From positions 1 to 12,689 of the forward strand of contig DASZVJ010000206.1 of assembly GCA_035547155.1 (NCBI GenBank): a stretch of 12,689 bases of DNA, read 5' to 3'. The translations under genes and the position numbers were made by a program. Each line of letters begins with the position of its first letter. The stretch's first letter is position 1. Below the pieces are notes generated by a model. The model had not been told where the DNA came from and did not search any database. It was given only the letters and a program-made list of their open reading frames with translations. Shown in pieces: positions 1 through 5,546 of the stretch. The DNA comes from CAZNMF01 sp035547155 (lineage in GTDB: Bacteria; Acidobacteriota; Vicinamibacteria; Vicinamibacterales; SCN-69-37).

Positions 1-666
1 GAGGTGATGACGCCGCGTCCGGACATCGTCGCGATCCAGTCGACCGCGACGATCGACGATCTGCGGCGGCTCGTACGCGAGCAGGAGTATTCGCGCCTGC
101 CGGTCTACAACGAGAACCTCGACAACATCGTCGGGCTGATCGTCGTGAAGGATCTCATCCAGATGACGAGCGAGCCGGACGGCACGCGCACCGTCAGCGA
201 CATGATGCGGCCCGCAGCGTTCGTGCCGGAGACCAAGCGCGTCGTCGATCTGCTGCGCGAGTTCCAGCAGGGACGCTTCCAGCTCGCGATCGTCGTCGAC
301 GAGTACGGCGGGACCGCCGGGCTCGTGACGGTCGAGGACGTCGTCGAGGAGCTCGTCGGCGAGATCCGCGACGAGTACGACAGCGAGGCCGAGCCGATCG
401 TGCGCGAGTCCGACGACACGTTCGTGTTCAGCGCGAAGGTCGGCATCGGCGAGATGGCCGATCGGCTCGGGATCGAGATCGAGGACGGCGACTTCGAGAC
501 GGTCGGCGGCTACGTGCTCGCGCGCGTCGGCCGCGTGCCCGCGGTCGGCGAGCGGTTCGAGATCGACGGGCTCGCCGTCGAGATCCTCGAGGCCGAGCGC
601 CGCCGCATCCACAAGGTGCGCATCCGCAAGCTGCCGCGGCCCGCGGCGGAGGCGGCCGAAGCATGA
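1..666 (+). CDS. CorC/HlyC-family CBS-domain protein (3' part; 5' end outside window)
   Basis: The reading frame is open from base 1, so the gene enters from upstream and only its last 221 codons are seen. Two CBS repeats come first: about residues 1-55, starting with the typical VMTPRPDIVAI, and about residues 63-120, with the family signature VDEYGGTAGLVTVEDVVEE and then VGEIRDEYD. A CorC_HlyC (transporter-associated) domain follows at about 135-215, including DFETVGGYVL. The missing N-terminal part would be expected to be a membrane DUF21/CNNM domain. The family is linked to Mg2+ or Co2+ efflux or transport; the CBS pair binds nucleotides and the C-terminal domain is cytoplasmic. The stop overlaps the start of era as ATGA, so the two are probably co-translated; this protein is often found next to era in bacteria. 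The family call is firm, the transported ion is inference. Confidence 0.93.
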   Translation, partial: EVMTPRPDIVAIQSTATIDDLRRLVREQEYSRLPVYNENLDNIVGLIVVKDLIQMTSEPDGTRTVSDMMRPAAFVPETKRVVDLLREFQQGRFQLAIVVDEYGGTAGLVTVEDVVEELVGEIRDEYDSEAEPIVRESDDTFVFSAKVGIGEMADRLGIEIEDGDFETVGGYVLARVGRVPAVGERFEIDGLAVEILEAERRRIHKVRIRKLPRPAAEAAEA

Positions 667-1562
667 AGGCCGGATTCGTCTCGCTCGTCGGCCGGCCGAA
701 TGCCGGCAAGTCGACGCTGCTCAATCGCTTCGTCGGCCAGAAGGTCGCGATCGTCTCGGACAAGCCGCAGACGACGCGTCACCGGATCGTGGGCGTGCGG
801 AACGTGCCGGCGGGGCAGATCGTGTTCATCGACACGCCCGGCATCCACAAGCCGATGCACCGCATGAACCGGCGCATGGTCGACGCGGCCACGGGCACGC
901 TGCGCGAGGTCGACGTCGCCGTCCTCGTCGTCGACGCGTCGCAGCCGCCAGGAGCCGGCGATCGCTTCGTTCTCGATCTCGTGCGATCGTCCGGCGTGAA
1001 GACGATCCTCGTGCTCAACAAGGTGGATCTCGTCCGCAAGTCCGCGCTGCTGCCGATCATCGATCAGTACGCGCGCGCCGCCGAGTTCGCCGCGATCGTG
1101 CCGCTATCCGCGCTGGCTGGCGACGGCGTCGAGCAGCTCGAGACGGAGATCCTCGCGGCGCTGCCGGAGGCTGAGCCGCTTTATCCCGAGGACTACCTCA
1201 CCGATCAGACGCAGCGCACGCTCGCGTCCGAGCTCATTCGCGAGAAGGTGCTCGCGCACACGCGCGACGAGCTCCCGTACTCGACTGCCGTCGTCATCGA
1301 CCAGTTCGAGGAGCCGGTGGAGGAAGGCGGCCTCACGCGCATCCACGCGTCGATTCTCGTCGACCACGACTCGCAGAAGCCGATCGTCATCGGCCGCGGC
1401 GGCGAGATGATCAAGCGCATCGGCACCGAGGCGCGCCACGATCTCGAGGAGATGCTCGACGGCAAGGTCTTCCTCGACCTGCACGTGAAGGTCCGATCCG
1501 ACTGGCGCGACGACGAGCGGATCCTGAACGAGATCGGGCTGGGGCGACGCGGCGAACGGTGA
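663..1562 (+). CDS. era: GTPase Era, ribosome assembly factor
   Basis: Era is an essential GTPase that binds the 3' end of 16S rRNA and helps mature the 30S subunit in the cytoplasm. The 299-residue length is normal. Visible motifs are G1 GRPNAGKS (10-17), the G2 region QTTRHR (36-41), G3 DTPG (57-60), G4 NKVD (119-122) and G5 SAL (149-151). The C-terminal type-II KH domain has its GRGG loop at 244-247 within VIGRGGEMIKRIG. The ATG overlaps the upstream stop by four bases (ATGA), and a GGAGG lies at 648-652, ten bases ahead, supporting this start. After the TGA there is an 890-bp gap before mgtE, so era is the last gene of its unit. A hairpin at 1604-1624 and the terminator-like hairpin at 2014-2046 are the candidate ends of its transcript. 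Nothing is missing or unusual in the protein. Confidence 0.97.
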   Translation: MKAGFVSLVGRPNAGKSTLLNRFVGQKVAIVSDKPQTTRHRIVGVRNVPAGQIVFIDTPGIHKPMHRMNRRMVDAATGTLREVDVAVLVVDASQPPGAGDRFVLDLVRSSGVKTILVLNKVDLVRKSALLPIIDQYARAAEFAAIVPLSALAGDGVEQLETEILAALPEAEPLYPEDYLTDQTQRTLASELIREKVLAHTRDELPYSTAVVIDQFEEPVEEGGLTRIHASILVDHDSQKPIVIGRGGEMIKRIGTEARHDLEEMLDGKVFLDLHVKVRSDWRDDERILNEIGLGRRGER

Positions 1563-1566
1563 TCTC

Positions 1567-1594
1567 GGGCTACGGGCTGCGGGCTTCGGGCGAC
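1567..1594 (+). repeat. 7-bp tandem repeat, four units
   Basis: Four adjacent heptamers GGGCTAC, GGGCTGC, GGGCTTC and GGGCGAC begin five bases after the era stop. This is direct sequence evidence for a short tandem repeat with only the last three bases of each unit varying. Its period of seven recurs in the mgtE and corA leaders, though with different unit sequences. No function can be assigned. Confidence 0.8.
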
Positions 1595-1633
1595 GATACG
1601 TAGGGGCGGCCCTTGTGGCCGCCCGGGCGTCGC
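1590..1633 (+). other. Perfect hairpin after era, likely part of a dispersed element
   Basis: GGGCGGCC (1604-1611) and GGCCGCCC (1617-1624) form a perfect 8-bp stem around the loop CTTGT. An outer 6-bp pair, GCGACG (1590-1595) with CGTCGC (1628-1633), can extend it. No T-run follows, so it is not a classical intrinsic terminator, but it could stabilise the era 3' end. The core resembles short GC-rich palindromes that I recall being scattered in intergenic regions of some GC-rich bacteria; that resemblance is from memory and not tested. Confidence 0.6.
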
Positions 1634-1657
1634 TTCAGCAGGCGAAAAACCAACCAC

Positions 1658-2000
1658 GAGCAGGGCAGCGACTGACCGTCCCTGTCCACGCGACCAGTGC
1701 GAGCGTCCACCCGCGCGAGGCGAGCGAGCGCGTGAGATGTCTTCGGCTGTCGCGCACATCACGCGAGCAGACGCGCGCGCGTTGCGAGCGACGCCCAACC
1801 GCAGTCACGTCGTCGCCAGCGGACGTCGAGCACTCGGCGGCTGACGTCGAGCTATCGATCGACAGACATCGAGGAGCGCGCAGTGTCGTCCGAGCAGCAC
1901 GTCGCGTGGGCCGAGCCAGGTGCAGCGCAGTGCGAGCAACGCGTCGCGTCGTGCGAGCCGCCGGCCGCGTCGCGCGATCGACGCGTGACATCTGCAAGCC
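1658..2000 (+). repeat. Left arm: degenerate ~21-bp tandem array phased by GAGC
   Basis: GAGC begins at 1658, 1701, 1722, 1765, 1786, 1828, 1849, 1892, 1913, 1934 and 1955, with variants GAGG at 1871 and GATC at 1976. Every spacing is 21, 42, 43 or 22, which means units of 21-22 bp with three or four units that have lost the GAGC. The unit often ends in GTC or TGC just before the next GAGC and tends to hold CGCG or CGTCGCG in its middle; the rest is variable. Off-phase GAGC is rare (1726 and 1874). One local stem, CGCGTGA (1729-1735) plus TGT (1738-1740) against 1756-1765 with a GA bulge, is also visible. Open frames here are Arg-rich and read the repeat as 7-residue units, with no recognisable protein. 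I see no gene in this stretch and do not recognise the element. Confidence 0.8.
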
Positions 2001-2013
2001 GTTGACTCCGTGT

Positions 2014-2046
2014 CGCTTCCGGCCGTTTTTTCGGAAGCGTGTTTTT
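2014..2046 (+). terminator. Intrinsic-terminator-like hairpin at the centre of the repeat structure
   Basis: CGCTTCCG (2014-2021) and CGGAAGCG (2032-2039) form a perfect 8-bp stem with a 10-base loop that contains six T. It is followed by TGTTTTT (2040-2046), so on the + strand it has the stem plus U-tract form of a Rho-independent terminator. The minus strand has no T-run on its far side. The centre of the stem, 2026.5, is also the symmetry axis of the two flanking 21-bp arrays. It would end any transcript running through from era or starting within the left array. Confidence 0.65.
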
Positions 2047-2061
2047 CTCGCCTCGCACGAC

Positions 2062-2353
2062 GCTCGCGTACGCTCGACACATGACGCGCAATGCTCGGCA
2101 CGTGTCTACGGACCGCTGCGGCGATGCCATAGTCGGGTCGAGCGGCGCCACGGGTCGCTCGCGACAGGTTCATCGACCGCTCGCGACAGGATGGCGTTCC
2201 GCTGAAGCATGTGTGTTCAGTGCTTCGATCTGTCGCGCGACCGCTGAGGCGGGGATGCCGAGCACTCGCGTAACGTCGGCGTCCGCTCGCTGTCGGTCAG
2301 TCGCGTGCTCGCGCACGTCCACGCGGTGCTCAGATGCGTATCTGTCGTTCCCC
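2062..2353 (-). repeat. Right arm: same ~21-bp array in inverted orientation (GCTC-phased)
   Basis: Read on the + strand, GCTC begins at 2072, 2093, 2157, 2179, 2285, 2307 and 2328. Variants GCTG (2115, 2201, 2243), GCTT (2222) and ACTC (2264) fall in the same phase. Spacings are 21 or 22 (or a multiple where one unit is lost). This is the left array in reverse complement. A 13-base direct repeat, CGCTCGCGACAGG, occurs at 2156-2168 and 2178-2190. Mixed 21- and 22-base units break every reading frame, so this is not a coding repeat. A minus-strand frame of about 55 codons at roughly 2200-2370 is open but has no ATG start or recognisable domain. I see no gene here. Confidence 0.78.
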
Positions 2354-2360
2354 GCATCGT

Positions 2361-2452
2361 ATTCCTCATGTTACAAATTAAGAGCTTTTGAACTTTGAAC
2401 TTCGACGCTCAAAGTTCGAAGTTGAGCGTCGGTTTTCCGAGTCTCGAGTCCT
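2361..2452 (+). promoter_or_regulatory. mgtE leader: AT-rich segment, 7-bp repeat and hairpin with short T-run
   Basis: The most AT-rich piece of the gap (about 2361-2400) is where an mgtE promoter would be expected, but I cannot pick convincing -35 and -10 boxes. From 2388 to 2429 the sequence runs in 7-bp units: TTGAACT twice, then TCGACGC, TCAAAGT, TCGAAGT and TGAGCGT. CGACGCTCAA (2403-2412) pairs perfectly with TTGAGCGTCG (2422-2431), and GTTTT follows, giving a possible attenuator. Competing pairings exist: AACTTTG (2391-2397) with CAAAGTT (2410-2416), and AACTTCG (2398-2404) with CGAAGTT (2417-2423). No Shine-Dalgarno sequence precedes the mgtE ATG. Regulation is inference. Confidence 0.45.
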
Positions 2453-3820
2453 ATGACGCAGCGCAGAATCGATCTCATCCTCGAATCGGTCCGGCGGCTG
2501 CTGCGCATGGGCGCGATGCCGAATCTGCTGAACCTCCTGCAGAAGCAGCATCCCGCCGATCTCGCGCAGATCTTCGCCGAGCTGCCGGAGAAAGAGCGGC
2601 ACGCCGCGTTCAACACGCTCGTCGAGCGCAACGGCAAGCTCGCGATGGAAGCGCTGAGCGAGCTCGGCCCCGAGAAGGGCGGCGAGCTGCTCGCACTGCG
2701 ATCCGCCGAAGAGATCGCGCGCCTCTCGCAGGAGATCCCGTCAGACGATGCGGCGGCGCTGATCGAATCGCTGTCGGACGATCTGCAGCCGGCGGTCCTC
2801 GAGCTGATGCATCCCAAAGTCGGGGGCGGCGTCACCGAGCTGCTCGAGTACGAAGAGAAGACCGCCGGCCGCCTGATGAACCCGAACGTCTTCGCGCTGC
2901 CCGAAGACGCCACGGCCGGCGAGGCGATCACCGCGCTCCAATCCGCGCGCGACGTCGAGATGGTCTTCTATCTCTACGTCGTCGACGAGCGGCGGCATCT
3001 GGTCGGCGTCATTTCGCTGCGCCGCCTGCTGCTCGTCGCGCCCGACACGCCGCTCAAGCGGATCATGACGACCGAGGTGTACAGCGCGCGCGTGGACACC
3101 GCGCAGGCCGAAGTCGCGCGCCAGGTCGAGTCCTACAACCTCCTCGCGATTCCCGTCGTCGACGGCGAGAACAAGCTCGCGGGCGTCATCACGGTCGACG
3201 ATGTGATCGACGTCATCAAGGACGAGGCGACCGAGGACGTCTTCCGCATGGCCGGCGTGTCGGTCGAGGACGGCGTGCTGACGCCGCCGCGCGAGTCGCT
3301 GCGGCGGCGGCTGCCCTGGCTGATCGTCAACCTCGTCATGGCGTTCATCGCGGCGTCGGTCGTCAAGCTCTTCTCGGACTCGATCACCGCCGTCGTGTCG
3401 CTGGCGGCGTTCATGCCGGTCGTCGCCGCGATGGGCGGCAACGCCGCGACGCAGACGCTCGCGGTCATCGTCCGCGGCATCGCGCTCGGCGAGCTCACTT
3501 GGGCCAACGCGCGCGAAGCGCTCTTCAAGGAAGGGCTCGTCGCCCTGGGCACCGGCTTCGCCAGCGGGCTGGCCGGATGCGTCGTCGTGTGGATCATGAC
3601 GCGCGGCGACTGGATGCTCGGCGTCGTCCTGCTCGCGGCGATGATCATCAACCTGTTCGTCGCGGCCATTGCCGGCACGCTGATCCCGCTCGGCATGCGC
3701 GCGTTGAAGATCGATCCGGCCCTGGCCTCGATCGTCTTCATCACGACGATCACCGACGTCTTCGGGTTCTTCTCCTTCCTCGGGCTGGGCACGCTGTTCG
3801 TGCGGTTCCTGCATCACTGA
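2453..3820 (+). CDS. mgtE: Magnesium transporter MgtE
   Basis: MgtE is a dimeric inner-membrane Mg2+ channel that closes when cytosolic Mg2+ is high. The 455-residue length is typical. An MgtE_N helical domain covers about 1-130 (HPADLAQIFAELP near 32). Two CBS domains follow at about 136-255, with KTAGRLMNPNVFALPEDATA at the first and IPVVDGENKLAGVITVDDV in the second. The membrane part runs from about 285 to the end with five predicted helices. The family pore motif is at 327-334 (MGGNAATQ), followed by VIVRGIALGEL. ATG at 2453 gives the normal N-terminus MTQRRIDLILESVRRLL; longer upstream frames are shadows in another phase. No ribosome binding site is seen. The gene stands alone between the 890-bp gap and a 68-bp gap to recO. 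No key residue appears missing. Confidence 0.96.
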   Translation: MTQRRIDLILESVRRLLRMGAMPNLLNLLQKQHPADLAQIFAELPEKERHAAFNTLVERNGKLAMEALSELGPEKGGELLALRSAEEIARLSQEIPSDDAAALIESLSDDLQPAVLELMHPKVGGGVTELLEYEEKTAGRLMNPNVFALPEDATAGEAITALQSARDVEMVFYLYVVDERRHLVGVISLRRLLLVAPDTPLKRIMTTEVYSARVDTAQAEVARQVESYNLLAIPVVDGENKLAGVITVDDVIDVIKDEATEDVFRMAGVSVEDGVLTPPRESLRRRLPWLIVNLVMAFIAASVVKLFSDSITAVVSLAAFMPVVAAMGGNAATQTLAVIVRGIALGELTWANAREALFKEGLVALGTGFASGLAGCVVVWIMTRGDWMLGVVLLAAMIINLFVAAIAGTLIPLGMRALKIDPALASIVFITTITDVFGFFSFLGLGTLFVRFLHH

Positions 3821-3888
3821 GCGGTCTTCCTGTATCATTGGCAAGTTCTGCGCCAGCGTGGGGCGCCGGTGTGGAGCGGTGACGGGCC

Positions 3889-4653
3889 ATGCACGTTTAC
3901 ACCGCGGATGCGCTCGTGCTCCGGACCTATCGCTACGGGGAGGCCGACCGCATCGTCGTCTTCCTGACGGAGGACCGGGGCAAGAAGCGGGGCGTCGCCA
4001 AGCACGCGAGCGCGTCGCGCCGGCGGTTCGGCGCGGCGCTCGAGCCGCTGACGCGAGGGCGCGCGACGTACGTGGAGCGTGAGTCCCGCGAGCTCGTCCG
4101 GCTCGATCGCATCGAGCCGCAGGAGACGCCGCTGGCGGCGATCAACGGCCGCGAAGTGGGCGAGGCCGCACGGGTGCTCGGGCACGCGTCGTACTTCGCC
4201 GAGCTCATCGACGAATGGGCGCCGGACAACGCGTCGAACGAGCGGCTGTTCCGGCTCGGCGCGGCGGTCGGCGCGGCGCTCGGACGCGGCGGGTCGGTCG
4301 ATGCGCTCGCGCGGTATTTCGAGTACTGGCTGTTGCGGCTCGAGGGCGTCTATCCCGCGATCGACCGGTGCCCGCGATGCGGACAGCCCTTTGGCGGCGG
4401 CGCGAGATTCGATGCCGCCGATCGCGCGTACATCTGCACGGCGTGCGCGCCGGGCGGGTGGGCGCTCTCGGCGATGGCGCTGTCGTTCCTGCGTGACATC
4501 GGCGGGCGGACGCCCGCGGACGTCACGGGAACGGGCGCACCGGCCGCGGTGCTGCGCGATCTGGAGCGCGTGCACGGCCGTCTGATTGCGATGCACCTCG
4601 AGAAGACGCTGCGTTCCGCACGTGTGGTCAAGGAGCTTGGACACGACTTGTGA
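3889..4653 (+). CDS. recO: DNA repair protein RecO
   Basis: RecO helps RecR load RecA onto SSB-coated single-stranded DNA in the RecFOR recombinational repair pathway. The 254-residue length is normal. The N-terminal OB-fold domain (about 1-80) has the family pattern ADALVLRTYRYGEADRIVVF and then RGKKRGVAKHA. The rest is the helical domain with a zinc-binding motif: C161 and C164 (CPRC), then C183 and C186 (CTAC). GGAG at 3873-3876 lies 12 bases before the ATG. A TATCAT at 3833-3838 in the short upstream gap could be a -10 box, but no good -35 is visible. The stop overlaps the glyQ start (GTGA), so recO probably heads a recO-glyQ-glyS-ppdK transcription unit. Confidence 0.94.
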   Translation: MHVYTADALVLRTYRYGEADRIVVFLTEDRGKKRGVAKHASASRRRFGAALEPLTRGRATYVERESRELVRLDRIEPQETPLAAINGREVGEAARVLGHASYFAELIDEWAPDNASNERLFRLGAAVGAALGRGGSVDALARYFEYWLLRLEGVYPAIDRCPRCGQPFGGGARFDAADRAYICTACAPGGWALSAMALSFLRDIGGRTPADVTGTGAPAAVLRDLERVHGRLIAMHLEKTLRSARVVKELGHDL

Positions 4654-5546
4654 CTCTTCAGGATTTGATCTTCAAGTTGTCGGACTACTGGGCGGCCCAG
4701 GGGTGCCTCGTGCAGCAGCCGCTCGACATCGAGATGGGCGCCGGCACGATGCATCCCGAGACGTTCCTGCGCGTCCTCGGCCCGCAGCCCTGGAACGTCG
4801 CCTACGTGCAGCCGTCGCGGCGCCCCGCGGACGGCCGCTTCGGCGAGAATCCCAACCGCCTCTTCAAGCACCACCAGTTCCAGGTCATCCTCAAGCCGGC
4901 GCCTGACGACGTGCAGGATCTGTATCTGCAGAGTCTGGAGGCGTGCGGCATCGATCTGCGCGCGCACGACGTGCGGTTCGAGGAAGACAACTGGGAGTCG
5001 CCCACGCTCGGCGCGTGGGGCATCGGCTGGCAGGTGCTCTACGACGGCCTCGAGATCACGCAGTTCACGTATTTCCAGCAGGCCGGCGGCATCGATCTCT
5101 CGCCGATCTCCGTCGAGCTGACCTACGGGCTCGAGCGCTTCGCGATGGCGTTGCAAGGTGTGGACAACGTCTACGATCTGCAGTGGGCGCCGGGCGTTGC
5201 GTACCGCGAAGTGCGGTTCCGCGACGAAGTGGAGCAGTCGAAATACGCCTTCGGCCAGGTGAATCTGCCCGAGGGGCAGTTTGCGGCCTTCCATCGCGAG
5301 ATGTTCAACAAGAACTACGACTTCGCGCGTGCGCTGATCGACTCGGGCCTGGTGCTGCCCGCGCTCGACTACTGTCTGAAGTGCTCGCACCTGTTCAACG
5401 TGCTCGACGCGAGCAACAGCATCGGCGTCACCGAGCGCACCGCCTACATCCTGCGCGTGCGGCAGCTCGCCGTTGCGATTGCGAAGGCGTGGGCCGGCGA
5501 TCAGGCGGCCGCGGCCGAGGCGGAAGGAGCAGCCCATGGATCGTGA
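4650..5546 (+). CDS. glyQ: Glycine-tRNA ligase alpha subunit
   Basis: GlyQ is the catalytic class-II subunit of the heterotetrameric (alpha2 beta2) glycyl-tRNA synthetase, which activates glycine for transfer to tRNA-Gly. It has 298 residues, as in the family (about 300). Recognisable blocks are TLQDLIFKLSDYWAAQGC at the N-terminus, QQPLDIEMGAGTMHPETFLR, PWNVAYVQPSRRPADGRFGE, then ENPNRLFKHHQFQVILKPAP, GWQVLYDGLEITQFTYFQQ and ELTYGLERFAMALQGVDNVY. The start is GTG at 4650, overlapping the recO stop by four bases; a GGAG-like AAGGAG at 4630-4635 is rather far (14 bases), so coupling to recO translation is likely. It overlaps glyS by 11 bases. No T-box leader is possible because there is no gap before the gene. 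Confidence 0.97.
   Translation: MTLQDLIFKLSDYWAAQGCLVQQPLDIEMGAGTMHPETFLRVLGPQPWNVAYVQPSRRPADGRFGENPNRLFKHHQFQVILKPAPDDVQDLYLQSLEACGIDLRAHDVRFEEDNWESPTLGAWGIGWQVLYDGLEITQFTYFQQAGGIDLSPISVELTYGLERFAMALQGVDNVYDLQWAPGVAYREVRFRDEVEQSKYAFGQVNLPEGQFAAFHREMFNKNYDFARALIDSGLVLPALDYCLKCSHLFNVLDASNSIGVTERTAYILRVRQLAVAIAKAWAGDQAAAAEAEGAAHGS
5522..5529 (+). promoter_or_regulatory. Ribosome binding site that fixes the glyS start
   Basis: GGAAGGAG lies inside the end of glyQ, six bases before the ATG at 5536. It supports that ATG over an in-frame upstream ATG at 5473, which would add 21 mainly Arg/Pro residues with no match to the family N-terminus. Confidence 0.75.

Noticed and set aside
1615..2205. Long open frames on both strands in the era-mgtE gap (for example 1615-2205 +, 1805-2173 -, 2039-2398 +).
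   Set aside because: Their products are Arg/Ser/Ala-rich, they overlap one another, they simply read the 21-bp repeat as 7-residue units, and no family motif or ribosome binding site supports them.
1658..2353. CRISPR array.
   Set aside because: Units of 21-22 bp adjoin with no spacers, the repeat is degenerate, the array inverts at its centre, and no cas gene is present.
2200..2370. Minus-strand frame of about 55 codons with a helix-turn-helix-like stretch (RVLGIPASAVARQIEAL).
   Set aside because: No ATG start, stops at both ends, lies wholly in the right repeat arm where 22-base units break the frame; resemblance is too short to call.
2361..2452. M-box (ykoK) Mg2+ riboswitch before mgtE.
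   Set aside because: The leader is too short and dominated by a 7-bp repeat; I cannot find the conserved M-box helices.
2395..3882. 495-codon + strand frame overlapping mgtE.
   Set aside because: It is a different phase over mgtE with Arg/Ala-rich low-complexity product; the mgtE frame carries all family motifs.
3821..3888. Promoter for recO with -10 TATCAT at 3833-3838.
   Set aside because: No -35 box at the right spacing; too weak to list as a feature.
5473..5535. Upstream start for glyS at 5473.
   Set aside because: It adds 21 Arg/Pro-rich residues unlike the family, while GGAAGGAG precedes the ATG at 5536, which gives the standard N-terminus.
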